A stretch of DNA of 64,000 nt from Sinorhizobium sojae CCBAU 05684 (GTDB lineage Bacteria; Pseudomonadota; Alphaproteobacteria; Rhizobiales; Rhizobiaceae): assembly GCF_002288525.1 (NCBI RefSeq), contig NZ_CP023067.1, positions 1,364,001 through 1,428,000 on the forward strand, given 5' to 3'. Made by a program: the position numbers and the translations under genes. The stretch's first letter is position 1. Every line of letters begins with the position of its first letter. Below are positions 44,017 to 53,212 of this stretch, one piece after another. The notes beneath the pieces were generated by a model. That model was given only the letters and a program-made list of their open reading frames with translations, did not search any database and was not told the origin of the DNA.

Positions 44017-44157
44017 TCTCGTTAAATGTTGAAACTGAAAGTGAAATCGAAGCGGATTGTCTCACGCGATAATTTCAGTACGAAGGCTTCGAGGAGGCGG
44101 CGTGCCTGACTGTCATGAGTGCAGCGGGCGGCTCGATCTCTGTGACGTGATCTTTGT

Positions 44158-44258
44158 GCATCGGCCCGAAAATCGGACCCGACTTTTGGAAAGCACGATG
44201 CGAAGATTCAATTACTTGCAGCGTCCTTGTGCGTCCTGAAGGACAAAGGACGCTTTAA
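44158..44258 (+). repeat. RIME-like intergenic element
   Basis: Head GCATCGGCCCGAAAATCGG...GCACGATGCG and tail TTGCAGCGTCC...GGACGCTTTAA, both palindromic. Occupies much of the gap 44017-44357 between glmU and glmS; the rest shows no gene. Confidence 0.7.
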
Positions 44259-44357
44259 TGGACTGGCGCGGCGAGGGGCGGTGATCCGCGCGTATTCTCG
44301 TCTTGCCTGGGTGACCTGTAGCGCCGCGTCGGCGTGAATAAGAATGCGGAGTTTCAA

Positions 44358-46184
44358 ATGTGCGGGATTGTGGGCATCGTGGGGGATCAACCGGTTTCGG
44401 AGCGGCTTGTCGACGCATTGAAGCGCCTGGAATATCGGGGCTACGATTCGGCGGGTGTGGCGACGATCAATGGCGGTGAGCTGCATCGCCGGCGCGCCGA
44501 AGGCAAGCTCGTCAATCTCGAGACAAGGCTGAAAGAGGAGCCGCTGGCCGGTACGATCGGCATTGCCCACACGCGCTGGGCCACTCATGGCGCGCCGACC
44601 GAACGCAATGCCCACCCGCATTTCACCGAGGGCGTTGCTGTCGTCCATAATGGCATCATCGAAAATTTTGCCGAGCTGAAGAGCGAACTCACTGCCGCAG
44701 GCGCCGAGTTCCAGACGGAAACGGACACCGAAGTCGTCGCCCAACTTCTGGCAAGTTTCCGCCGTGAGGGCATGGGACGACGCGAGGCGATGCACGCGAT
44801 GCTGAAGCGCGTCAGCGGTGCCTATGCCTTGGCCGTCCTGTTCGAGGACGATCCCTCCACCATCATGGCGGCCCGCAACGGCCCGCCGCTGGCGATCGGC
44901 CATGGCGAGGGTGAAATGTTCCTCGGCTCGGATGCCATTGCGCTCGCACCGTTCACCAATGAGATCACCTATCTGATCGATGGCGACTGGGCCGTCATCG
45001 GCAGGACCGGCGTGCATATTTTCGACATCGACGGCAGTCCGGTCACTCGCCCCCGGCAGGTCTCGATGGCCGCCGCCTACATGATCGACAAGGGCAATCA
45101 CCGCCATTTCATGGAGAAGGAGATCTATGAGCAGCCGGAGGTGATCTCCCATGCGCTCGGCCATTACGTCAATTTCATCGACAACCGCGTGCTCCCGGTC
45201 TCGGAGGTGATCGACTTCGCCGAGGTGCCGAGCCTTGCGATCTCCGCCTGCGGCACGGCCTATCTGGCCGGGCTGGTCGGCAAATACTGGTTCGAGCGCT
45301 ATGCGCGCCTGCCGGTCGAAATCGACGTCGCTTCCGAATTCCGCTACCGCGAGATTCCGCTCACGCCGCAATCGGCGGCGCTCTTCATCTCGCAATCGGG
45401 CGAGACCGCCGATACGCTCGCGTCGCTGCGCTATTGCAAGGAGCATGGCCTGAAGATCGGCGCCGTCGTCAACACGCGCGAATCCACCATCGCGCGGGAG
45501 TCGGACGCCGTCTTCCCGATCTTTGCAGGCCCCGAGATCGGCGTCGCCTCGACCAAGGCCTTCACCTGCCAACTCGCGGTCCTTGCCGCCCTTGCCATCG
45601 CCGCCGGCAAGGCGCGCGGCACGATCAGCGATGCGGAAGAGCAGGCGATGGTCCGGAGTCTCGCCGAAATGCCGCGCCTCATGGGCCAGGTGCTGAACAG
45701 TATTCAGCCGAAGATCGAGTTCCTGTCGCGGGAACTCTCCAAGTGCCGCGATGTCCTCTATCTCGGCCGCGGCACGAGCTTCCCGCTCGCGATGGAAGGC
45801 GCGCTGAAGCTCAAGGAGATTTCCTACATCCATGCCGAAGGCTATGCCGCCGGCGAATTGAAGCACGGGCCGATCGCCCTCATCGACGAGAACATGCCGG
45901 TCATCGTCATCGCCCCGCATGACCGCTTCTTCGATAAGACGGTCTCGAACATGCAGGAGGTGGCCGCCCGCGGCGGAAGGATCATCCTGATCACCGACGA
46001 GAAGGGCGCTGCCGCCTCGACGCTCGATACGATGCACACGCTGGTGCTGCCGAGCGTCGACGAGATCGTTGCGCCGATGATCTTCTCCCTGCCGGTCCAG
46101 CTTCTCGCCTATCACACGGCAGTCCACATGGGCACCGATGTGGACCAGCCACGCAACCTCGCAAAATCGGTGACCGTCGAATGA
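44358..46184 (+). CDS. glmS: Glutamine-fructose-6-phosphate aminotransferase
   Basis: First step of amino-sugar synthesis. 608 residues. Start fixed at 44358 because Cys2 (MCGIVGIVGD) is the N-terminal nucleophile after Met removal; GGAG lies before it. The earlier ATG at 44334 would destroy this. Glutaminase domain with AHTRWATHGAPTERNAHPH; two SIS domains with SACGTAYLAGLVGKYW, ISQSGETADTL and FLGRGTSFPLAMEGALKLKE-type sequence; C-terminal NLAKSVTVE. The stop overlaps the GNAT gene (ATGA). Confidence 0.97.
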   Translation: MCGIVGIVGDQPVSERLVDALKRLEYRGYDSAGVATINGGELHRRRAEGKLVNLETRLKEEPLAGTIGIAHTRWATHGAPTERNAHPHFTEGVAVVHNGIIENFAELKSELTAAGAEFQTETDTEVVAQLLASFRREGMGRREAMHAMLKRVSGAYALAVLFEDDPSTIMAARNGPPLAIGHGEGEMFLGSDAIALAPFTNEITYLIDGDWAVIGRTGVHIFDIDGSPVTRPRQVSMAAAYMIDKGNHRHFMEKEIYEQPEVISHALGHYVNFIDNRVLPVSEVIDFAEVPSLAISACGTAYLAGLVGKYWFERYARLPVEIDVASEFRYREIPLTPQSAALFISQSGETADTLASLRYCKEHGLKIGAVVNTRESTIARESDAVFPIFAGPEIGVASTKAFTCQLAVLAALAIAAGKARGTISDAEEQAMVRSLAEMPRLMGQVLNSIQPKIEFLSRELSKCRDVLYLGRGTSFPLAMEGALKLKEISYIHAEGYAAGELKHGPIALIDENMPVIVIAPHDRFFDKTVSNMQEVAARGGRIILITDEKGAAASTLDTMHTLVLPSVDEIVAPMIFSLPVQLLAYHTAVHMGTDVDQPRNLAKSVTVE

Positions 46185-46678
46185 TCATCCGGCCGGAGAG
46201 GGAGGGGGACGTCGTGGCGATCGGCGCCGTCACCGCCGCTGCCTTCGCCGGCCACCCGCATAGCGACCAGACGGAAGCGCTGATCATCGAGCGCTTGCGT
46301 GCCGAGAACGCGCTGAGCGTCTCCCTCGTTGCGGAAGAAGCAGGTGAGGTGATCGGCCACATCGCATTTTCGCCGGTGACGATCACGCCCGCCGATGACG
46401 GCTGGTACGGGCTCGGTCCCGTTTCCGTGAGGCCGGACAGGCAGGGCCGTGGCGTCGGCAGTGACCTCATCCGGCAAGGCGTTGAAAGGCTGAAAAATAT
46501 GGGCGCGGCCGGCTGCGTCGTGGTTGGGGAACCGGCATTCTACGGCAGGTTCGGATTCCGCGATGAGCCAGCTCTTGTCTTTCCCGGTGTTGCGCCGCAA
46601 TATTTCATGGCGCTGGGCCTGTCGGGAGCAATGGTTTCCGGCACGGTCGTTTACCATTCGGCCTTCGGGCCGGGCTGA
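46181..46678 (+). CDS. GNAT-family N-acetyltransferase
   Basis: The 165-residue protein has the GNAT acetyl-CoA motif in YGLGPVSVRPDRQGRGVGSD (about residues 75-95) and the YGRFGFRD motif near 125, as in YhbS-type enzymes. The start codon overlaps the glmS stop, so it is translated with glmS. Substrate unknown; the pairing suggests but does not prove an amino-sugar or cell-wall role. Confidence 0.88.
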   Translation: MIIRPEREGDVVAIGAVTAAAFAGHPHSDQTEALIIERLRAENALSVSLVAEEAGEVIGHIAFSPVTITPADDGWYGLGPVSVRPDRQGRGVGSDLIRQGVERLKNMGAAGCVVVGEPAFYGRFGFRDEPALVFPGVAPQYFMALGLSGAMVSGTVVYHSAFGPG

Positions 46679-46695
46679 GGGGTGATGGTAGAGGC

Positions 46696-47385
46696 ATGAC
46701 GGACGGTTCCAAAGGCGGCATGATTGCGTCCCGGCTGCGCAACTATTTCCTCACGGGGCTGATCATCTGCGCGCCCGTGGCGATTACCGTGTGGCTGGTT
46801 CGGTCCTTCATCGAATGGGCGGATAGCTGGGTGAAGCCCTATCTGCCGAGCTTCTACAATCCGGACAATTATCTCCCGGTGGCCATTCCGGGATTCGGCC
46901 TGCTGGTGGCCATCGTCGTCATCACGCTTGTCGGCTTTCTGACCGCCAATCTCGTTGGGCGAACGATCGTCAATTTCGGCGAGTCGCTGCTCAACCGGAC
47001 GCCGCTCGTGCGGACGATCTATAAGTCCTTGAAGCAAATTTTTCAGACTGTGCTGCAGGACCAATCGTCATCCTTCAAGACGGCGGGGCTGATCGAGTAT
47101 CCGAGCCCCGGCCTCTGGTCGCTGGTCTTCATCGCCACCGACGCCAAGGGCGAGATCGCGGCCAAATTCGACGAGCGCGGCCTCGACATGGTCGCCGTTT
47201 TCCTGCCGCCGACACCACTCCCGACCGCCGGCTTCCTGCTTTTCGTACCGCGGGAAAAGATCGTTCCGCTGCAGATGAGCGCGGAGGACGCGGCCAAACT
47301 ACTGATTTCCGGCGGCCTTGTCGCGCCGGATTACAAGCCGCTGGCGAATGCGCCGCCACGGGCGGTTGTGCAGGAGCCTGCTTGA
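46696..47385 (+). CDS. DUF502 family membrane protein
   Basis: The 229-residue protein has two N-terminal membrane helices (YFLTGLIICAPVAITVWLVR and GFGLLVAIVVITLVGFLTAN). The DUF502 core PLVRTIYKSLKQIFQTVL, YPSPGLWSLVFIATDAKGEI and FLPPTPLPTAGFLLFVPREK follows. Function unknown across bacteria. Follows the GNAT gene by 17 bases, so it is in the same transcription unit. Confidence 0.9.
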   Translation: MTDGSKGGMIASRLRNYFLTGLIICAPVAITVWLVRSFIEWADSWVKPYLPSFYNPDNYLPVAIPGFGLLVAIVVITLVGFLTANLVGRTIVNFGESLLNRTPLVRTIYKSLKQIFQTVLQDQSSSFKTAGLIEYPSPGLWSLVFIATDAKGEIAAKFDERGLDMVAVFLPPTPLPTAGFLLFVPREKIVPLQMSAEDAAKLLISGGLVAPDYKPLANAPPRAVVQEPA

Positions 47386-47418
47386 GGGTCTGGCGGAGTT
47401 GTGAGGTCGTCGGCCCGC

Positions 47419-48099
47419 TTATTCCGGCAGCGGCAAAACGTCGGCGTGCTCGAGCGGCGCCTCCTTGATCCATGCCTGCGCACCCTCGGGGCCCATGTCA
47501 GCCTGCAGTGGCTGGCCTGCGGGAAGCCGTCCCCAGCTTTGCGGCTCCAGTTGCTCGCCGCGAACCGTAAGGCTGCCGGACAGCACGAGGAATTCGAGGC
47601 CGCGGCGATTTTCCACCGTTATCCTCGAACCCGGACGCCAGTGCTCGATAGAGACGCGTTCCTGACCGTCGTCGAACAGCACGCGTGCGGCGTCGGCCCC
47701 GTCGCGCAATGGTGCTGCCTCACCCTCGCCAGGCTGGCGAACGACCTGCGTGTCGTCGCCCTCGCGATACTGCCAGAGACGCACAAAGATCGTGCAGCCG
47801 TCTTTCGACGCCGGCACATGCGAGGTGCCGGGCGGGTTGCGGAAATAGCACCCGGCCGGATAGTCGCCATGCTCGTCCTGGAACGTGCCCTCGAGCACGA
47901 GGATTTCCTCACCTCCGGAATGGACATGGCGGGGGAATGCACTACCCGGCGCGTAGCGCACGATCGACGTCGCGCGCGCCACTTCGCCACCGACGCGATA
48001 GAGCATGCGGCGGTCCACACCGGCAGAGGGACTGGGAACCCAGTCGAGCCTGGCCGAATGGACGATCACCGGTTTTGTCAGGTCGTCGTTGATGCGCAT
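47419..48099 (-). CDS. Bicupin protein (ChrR-like cupin)
   Basis: A 226-residue protein with two cupin modules. The first has FPRHVHSGGEEILVLEGTFQ and YFRNPPGTSHVP, which contains the His/Glu metal ligands. The second (RVSIEHWRPGSRITVENRRG, LEFLVLSGSLTVRGEQ) lacks most of them. The pattern fits the ChrR/anti-sigma-factor cupin or quercetinase-like families, but no sigma-factor gene is adjacent. GGGAGACC precedes the ATG. Confidence 0.82.
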   Translation of the reverse strand: MRINDDLTKPVIVHSARLDWVPSPSAGVDRRMLYRVGGEVARATSIVRYAPGSAFPRHVHSGGEEILVLEGTFQDEHGDYPAGCYFRNPPGTSHVPASKDGCTIFVRLWQYREGDDTQVVRQPGEGEAAPLRDGADAARVLFDDGQERVSIEHWRPGSRITVENRRGLEFLVLSGSLTVRGEQLEPQSWGRLPAGQPLQADMGPEGAQAWIKEAPLEHADVLPLPE

Positions 48100-48271
48100 T
48101 GGTCTGGTCTCCCATCATGAGCACGATCCGGAACGCGTCACCGGATCTCATCTTTTAAACAGCCTCCGGGGCTCGTGACAGTGTCACGGTTTCGATCATC
48201 GGCCGCACGCCCTTCACGCAGAAATCCAAGTTTCCTCGTTCTCGACCGCGGAGCCGGTGATTGAACCACCA

Positions 48272-48324
48272 TTCAAAGAGTTACGCTGACCTTTGCGCCT
48301 CTGAAAAGGCGCGGGGTGCTGGAA
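48272..48324 (+). repeat. Partial RIME-like element (tail only)
   Basis: TTCAAAGAGTTACGCTGACC...GAAAAGGCGCGGGGTGCTGG, the tail palindrome with several mismatches. The rest of the gap 48100-48464 shows no gene. Confidence 0.55.
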
Positions 48325-48464
48325 CGGCGGCCGGATCGCCGCCGTGGCCAGAAACGCCTTTGCACCGCTCAGAGGTTAAGCACATCGGCGGCGTTTTCAC
48401 TATCGGAAGCGGCGACCGAGCTCCTTTCCTTCCCAACTCTGCGTCCGCATCGGAAGAACTGGCG

Positions 48465-48914
48465 TCAATTGAAGGTATGCAGCTTGATTTTCAAACTGCC
48501 GTCGGCTTGGCGCTCGAAGACATGTGTGGCAATTCCTCCCCACGGTTGGTCTTTGCCCTGAGCATCCTTGCCCTTGGCAGACCATTTCGCGGCACCGTAG
48601 ACCAATTTTCCGTCGCCACCGACCTTGATCACTTCGAGTGTGTGATCGGTTGCGCCCGCGCCGAACAGGTCGCTGAAAAACTTCTCAACGCCAGCAGGTC
48701 CTTCAATCAAATTATGACTGGGAGGGAGAAGTAGTGCATCCTCAGCATAGAGGGTGGCGACCGCCTTGGCGTCCTTCTTCTGAAATGCCGCGTCCCACGC
48801 TGAGTAGGCGGCCTTGACGTCGTCTTCAAGGGGACCGGCCCGGACCTGCGTCGAGGCGATGGAAATGGAGCATGCTGCAAGCACGATCAAACATCCAAGG
48901 CGCGTCTTTGACAT
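48465..48914 (-). CDS. Exported SnoaL-like/DUF4440 protein
   Basis: A 149-residue protein with a signal peptide (LGCLIVLAACSISIASTQVR, cleavage near VRAG) and a SnoaL-type alpha+beta cone: VKAAYSAWDAAFQKKDAKAV, ATLYAEDALLLPPSHNLIEG, WSAKGKDAQGKDQPWGGIAT. Related proteins are annotated as SgcJ/EcaC or DUF4440 with no assigned reaction. GAAGGAGGAAGGCT precedes the ATG. A GGAAC motif upstream has the wrong spacing for EcfG. Confidence 0.83.
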   Translation of the reverse strand: MSKTRLGCLIVLAACSISIASTQVRAGPLEDDVKAAYSAWDAAFQKKDAKAVATLYAEDALLLPPSHNLIEGPAGVEKFFSDLFGAGATDHTLEVIKVGGDGKLVYGAAKWSAKGKDAQGKDQPWGGIATHVFERQADGSLKIKLHTFN

Positions 48915-49148
48915 AGCCTTCCTCCTTCATGGCCGTTGTGCCCCATGCCAGTCGGCAGTATATCACGCATCGCTTAAGAGGCCGCCAATCAGCGGCACGT
49001 ATCACAGGGCACGCGGGTGTGCCGATAGTTGCAAACGAGATCTCTCGGGCGTTCCGGTTGCCACCTCGACAGCCGGCGGCCATTTCGCACCTCCGCTGAT
49101 CCGCCGCCAATGCTTGCCTGCAGCAGACGCCCCGCTACATAAAGTAGC

Positions 49149-50426
49149 ATGGACATCGAGGAGAACGCAGCTTCGACGAGTAGGGGAAGCCCGTCCGCAC
49201 AGATTCAGCTTCGGACGGAGGATACGGCCACCATGGCTGAAGTCGCGCGCCTTCTCGCGGGCCGCACGCGTGACATTCGTCTCAAAGGTAACCTGTGCCG
49301 CCTGTTTCGAGAGCGGTCCTGGCCCCGAACGGCCAAGATCATCCGTGCCTGGATGACGTGGGTGGCGTTGCTGGATGTGTTGACCCTGGCCCTCAACGCC
49401 ATACTGCTCCCGAAGCCGATCGTGATGGCGATGCTCGCGCCAGCCTGCATTCTTCCACCCGCGGCCCTGACGACCGCCTTTGTCTGGCGAAAACCGCGCG
49501 CCTATTGGCTCCAAAGGATCTCCATCATCGCTGGCATGCTCCTCATCCTCCTGTCGGTCGCTCTGGTGGGGGTGAGTGCAGGGGGCGAGTTCTACGAACG
49601 CCATTTGAACATCATGCTCTTCGTGGCGATTACCGCCATCATCATCTTCGGCGTTCCGCTGGCCTGGACTATGACAGTCGCTGCCATTGCCCTTGCTCTC
49701 TACCTCTCTTTCCAGTTGCTGAACCCAAACTTGGAGCCGGGGAATGCCGTGGCTGCGACGCTTTTCTTTGCGAGCGGCATCGTCGCCACTGTCGTTGCGC
49801 GGCGCACCATGACGATTCTGGCCCAGAAGACTTTCCTTCTCGAGCTCAGAGACCGAAGCCGGGTCGCGGAACTTGCCGACGCGAATGCCCGGCTCGAGCG
49901 CCTTGCGAGAACCGATCCATTGACCGGCATCGCCAATCGGCGCTGGATGATGGAAACGCTCAATCGTCTGTGGAGCGGAGGCTTGAATTGCCGCGGCTGC
50001 GCCATGCTGATGTGCGACATCGACGAGTTCAAGAAGCTGAACGATCACCTGGGGCATGCTGAGGGCGATCGCTGTCTGGTGAAGGTTGCCGGCATCATTC
50101 AGAGCAGTGTGAACGGCGAGCGCGATCATGTTGCCCGCTATGGCGGCGAGGAGTTTCTTGTGGTGCTGCCGGGTGCAGACGAGCGAGAAGCCATCGCTAC
50201 GGCCGAACGAATCCGGAAGAGTGTCGAAGCCGCCTCGCTTCCGAACCCTGCCTCGCGCGTTGGGCCTTACGTCACCCTCAGTATCGGAGTTGCGAACCAG
50301 CCGCCCGACAAGGAATTCATTTCGCCGGAGCAGCTTCAGAACGCAGCCGATGCGGCCCTTTATCTTGCCAAGCAGGCAGGTCGCAATTGCGTGTCGCTCC
50401 ATCAGCCCGGTGAGGCGGGAACTTAG
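49149..50426 (+). CDS. Membrane-bound diguanylate cyclase (GGDEF)
   Basis: The 425-residue protein has about six helices between residues 70 and 220 (WVALLDVLTLALNAILLP, ISIIAGMLLILLSVALVGVS, LFVAITAIIIFGVPLAW) and a C-terminal GGDEF domain: RTDPLTGIANRRWMMETLNR, MLMCDIDEFKKLNDHLGHAE, ARYGGEEFLVVLPGADE. The GGEEF core and metal Asp are intact, so it should make c-di-GMP. The allosteric RxxD site is not present (GERD at that position). The membrane part is not a named sensor domain. Confidence 0.9.
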   Translation: MDIEENAASTSRGSPSAQIQLRTEDTATMAEVARLLAGRTRDIRLKGNLCRLFRERSWPRTAKIIRAWMTWVALLDVLTLALNAILLPKPIVMAMLAPACILPPAALTTAFVWRKPRAYWLQRISIIAGMLLILLSVALVGVSAGGEFYERHLNIMLFVAITAIIIFGVPLAWTMTVAAIALALYLSFQLLNPNLEPGNAVAATLFFASGIVATVVARRTMTILAQKTFLLELRDRSRVAELADANARLERLARTDPLTGIANRRWMMETLNRLWSGGLNCRGCAMLMCDIDEFKKLNDHLGHAEGDRCLVKVAGIIQSSVNGERDHVARYGGEEFLVVLPGADEREAIATAERIRKSVEAASLPNPASRVGPYVTLSIGVANQPPDKEFISPEQLQNAADAALYLAKQAGRNCVSLHQPGEAGT

Positions 50427-50572
50427 AGCCTTTCGTGGTTAAATGGAAACATTCTGCCGGAGCAGATTTTCGTCGGGCAGAGGCGATCGCCCCTGATCCT
50501 GGCGGAAAGATGCCCGGCCCTTCGGGTTGGCTGAAGCGGGCGGCCTGTTTACCCGGCTGGCTTGGCCGTATG

Positions 50573-52678
50573 CTATCCCGCCCGCAAGAACCGGATCGCC
50601 TCATCACGCCGATAAAGATAGAGCAGCGTCCTCAACGCTTCTCCACGCTCCGACGTCAGATCCGGGTCCTGCTCGATGACATAGGTCGCGTCCTTTCGCG
50701 CGATCTCCAGAAGGTCGGCGTGCGCCTCGAGGCTGGCGATGCGGAAGCCGGGAGTGCCGGATTGACGGGTGCCGAGAAGCTCGCCTTCGCCGCGGAGCTT
50801 CAGGTCCTCCTCGGCGATGATAAAGCCGTCTTCCGTTTCGCGCAGAATCGAAAGGCGCGCGTGGCCCGCTACGCTGAGCGGCCCTTTATAGAGCAGGATG
50901 CAGGTGGAGGCCTCGTCGCCCCGGCCGACGCGGCCGCGCAGCTGGTGCAATTGCGCCAGGCCGAAGCGCTCGGCATGCTCGATTACCATGATCGTCGCAT
51001 CGGCGACGTCGACGCCGACTTCCACTACCGTCGTTGCCACAAGCACGCGGATATCGCCGTTCTTGAAGGCGAGCATGACGGCATCCTTCTCCGGCCCTGT
51101 CATGCGGCCGTGCACCAGTCCGACTACGTTGCCGAAGCGGCTGACGAGAGTTTGATAGCGTTCGTCGGCGGACATCACGTCCGTCTCTTCCGACTCCTCC
51201 ACGAGCGGGCAGATCCAATAGGCCTTCTTTCCTTGCCGAAGGGCGGAATCGAGCCTGTCGATGATCTCGTCGGTGCGCTCTGCCGGAATGGTCACGGTCT
51301 GGATCGGTTTGCGGCCCTGAGGCTTCTCCGTGAGCTTGGAGACGTCCATGTCGCCGAAGGCCGCCAGCACGAGCGTGCGCGGGATCGGCGTTGCGGTCAT
51401 CACGAGCATGTGCGGGGAGACGCCCTTGGCGGTTAGCCGCAGCCTTTGATGGACGCCGAAGCGATGCTGCTCGTCGACGACGGCGAGGGCGAGCTGACGG
51501 TAAGTCACGGCGTCCTGGAAAAGCGCATGCGTGCCGATGACCATCTTCGTCTCGCCGCTCATTATTCGTTCGAGGATCGCGTCGCGCTCCTTGCCCTTTG
51601 TGCGGCCTGTCAAGACGTCGATGGCGATGCCCGCCGGCGCTGCCATCCTGGACAGCGTGGCGTGGTGTTGGCGGGCGAGGATCTCCGTCGGTGCCATCAG
51701 CACCGCCTGACCACCGGATTCGACGGCGGCGAGCATCGCCATCAGTGCCACCGCCGTCTTGCCGGAACCGACGTCGCCCTGTAGCAGGCGCAGCATTCGG
51801 TCTGTTCCGGACATGTCGGCCAGGATGTCCCTTACGGCCGCCGACTGGCTCGCCGTCAGGGAGAAGGGCAGGGCGGCGAGTACCGGACCGCTTAGGTGTC
51901 CCGTCGCGTGGACCGGCGCGCCGGCGACCTTGCGCAGCCGCTGGCGCACCAGCGCGAGCGAAAGCTGCCCCGCCAGGAACTCGTCATAGGCGAGGCGCCG
52001 GCGCGCCGGCGCCTGGTTGTCGATATCGGTTTCGTCACGCGGCTCGTGCAGGCGATGAAAACTCTCCTTGGCGTTTCGGAAGCCCTGCTGGCCAAGGAGC
52101 GCGTCGTCGAGCCATTCGGGTAAATCGGGGACGCGTGCCACCGCCGCCTCGATGGTCTTGCGGAGCGCCCTCGGGGCGAGACCGGCCGTGAGTCCATAGA
52201 CGGGCTCGACCAATGGCAGGCTCTCCGCTTCGGCCGCACGGACCATATGGTCCGGATGGACCATCGATGCGCGACCGTTGAACCAGTCCACCTTGCCGCT
52301 GACGGTCACGCTTTCGTCGATCGGCAGCGCCTTCTCCAGCCAGTTTCCCTTGACGCGGAAGAAGGTGAGCGCCAGTTCGCCGGTATCGTCGTGCAGGAAG
52401 ACGCGATAGGGCACATTGGGCCGGCCGCGCGGCGATGGCTGGTGCCGGTCGACGCGCCCGGTGATGGTGACGATCGCGCCCTGCGGCGCATGGGCGATGC
52501 CCGGTTGCCGGCGCCGGTCGATCAGGGAGTGCGGGGCGTGAAACAGGAGGTCGACCACGCGGCAATCGTCGATCGTTTCGCGCCCGAGCAGCCGCGCGTA
52601 AAGCTCGCCTGTTTTCGGGCCGATGCCGGGCAGGGTGTCGAGAGGCGAAAACAGCGGATCGAGCAGGGCAGGGCGCAT
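50573..52678 (-). CDS. recG: ATP-dependent DNA helicase RecG
   Basis: Reverses stalled forks and migrates Holliday junctions. 701 residues: N-terminal wedge/OB domain (VTITGRVDRHQPSPRGRPNV), Walker A GDVGSGKT (301-308), DEQH box VVDEQHRFGVHQR, TATPIPRTL, and helicase C motifs VEVGVDVADATIMVIEHAER and QLRGRVGRGDEASTC. Divergent from sdhE. No anomaly. Confidence 0.97.
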   Translation of the reverse strand: MRPALLDPLFSPLDTLPGIGPKTGELYARLLGRETIDDCRVVDLLFHAPHSLIDRRRQPGIAHAPQGAIVTITGRVDRHQPSPRGRPNVPYRVFLHDDTGELALTFFRVKGNWLEKALPIDESVTVSGKVDWFNGRASMVHPDHMVRAAEAESLPLVEPVYGLTAGLAPRALRKTIEAAVARVPDLPEWLDDALLGQQGFRNAKESFHRLHEPRDETDIDNQAPARRRLAYDEFLAGQLSLALVRQRLRKVAGAPVHATGHLSGPVLAALPFSLTASQSAAVRDILADMSGTDRMLRLLQGDVGSGKTAVALMAMLAAVESGGQAVLMAPTEILARQHHATLSRMAAPAGIAIDVLTGRTKGKERDAILERIMSGETKMVIGTHALFQDAVTYRQLALAVVDEQHRFGVHQRLRLTAKGVSPHMLVMTATPIPRTLVLAAFGDMDVSKLTEKPQGRKPIQTVTIPAERTDEIIDRLDSALRQGKKAYWICPLVEESEETDVMSADERYQTLVSRFGNVVGLVHGRMTGPEKDAVMLAFKNGDIRVLVATTVVEVGVDVADATIMVIEHAERFGLAQLHQLRGRVGRGDEASTCILLYKGPLSVAGHARLSILRETEDGFIIAEEDLKLRGEGELLGTRQSGTPGFRIASLEAHADLLEIARKDATYVIEQDPDLTSERGEALRTLLYLYRRDEAIRFLRAG

Positions 52679-52796
52679 GGAGTGAAAATGGGATCATAAT
52701 TCCGCCTTTGGCAAGGCTGACAACCTGCTTTCCAGCGTTTATAGAGCCCTGTTCATGGGATCCGCCGCGAAAGGCGGATGGCAAAAAGGACGTTTC

Positions 52797-53090
52797 ATGA
52801 CCGGCATATCGCGCACGAGCGCCGATCTCGACCCGCGTCGGCGCCGGATACTCTTTCGCGCCTGGCACCGCGGCATTCGTGAGATGGATCTGATCCTCGG
52901 GCAATTCGCCGAAGCCGAGATTGCGAGCCTCACCGATGCCGAGCTCGACGAGCTCGAAGCGATCATGCGCGAGGAGGACAACGATCTCGTGCGCTGGATT
53001 ACGGGAGAAAAGCCGTTGCCCGAGCGCCATGCGACGGCGCTATTCGCGCGCATCGCCGCCTATCGCCCGGATTTCGATCCCGTTCGCTAG
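52797..53090 (+). CDS. sdhE: Succinate dehydrogenase assembly factor SdhE (FAD assembly factor)
   Basis: A 97-residue protein that helps attach FAD to SdhA. The signature RRRRILFRAWHRGIREMDLI contains the RGxxE motif (RGIRE). The helical bundle continues EDNDLVRWITGEKPLPERH. The ATG at 52797 is preceded by AAAAAGGAC. Its stop codon touches a RIME-like element before mfd. Confidence 0.93.
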   Translation: MTGISRTSADLDPRRRRILFRAWHRGIREMDLILGQFAEAEIASLTDAELDELEAIMREEDNDLVRWITGEKPLPERHATALFARIAAYRPDFDPVR

Positions 53091-53192
53091 CGCATCGGCC
53101 CGGAAAGTCGGACCCGATTTTCGGAAAGCTCGATGCGCGGATTCAAAGTTGCAGCGACCTTTGCGCGTCTGAAAAGACGCGCGGCGCTGTAA
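53091..53192 (+). repeat. RIME-like intergenic element, complete copy
   Basis: Head CGCATCGGCCCGGAAAGTCG...CTCGATGCGCGG (53091-53140) and tail TTGCAGCGACCTTTGCGCGTC...GACGCGCGGCGCTGTAA (53149-53192). The best preserved copy in the window, filling nearly the whole sdhE-mfd gap. Confidence 0.75.
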
Positions 53193-53212
53193 GGAAACGG
53201 AATGACACTACG

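Noticed and set aside
44208-46127. Long minus-strand open frame (639 codons) opposite glmS
   Set aside because: Shadow of glmS caused by high GC and codon bias; low-complexity Arg/Asp/His-rich translation, no domain, no ribosome site.
49034-49055. GGAAC and CGTT on the minus strand upstream of the SnoaL-like gene
   Set aside because: Only 13 bases separate the two blocks, too few for an EcfG promoter (16-17), and they lie more than 100 bases from the start codon.
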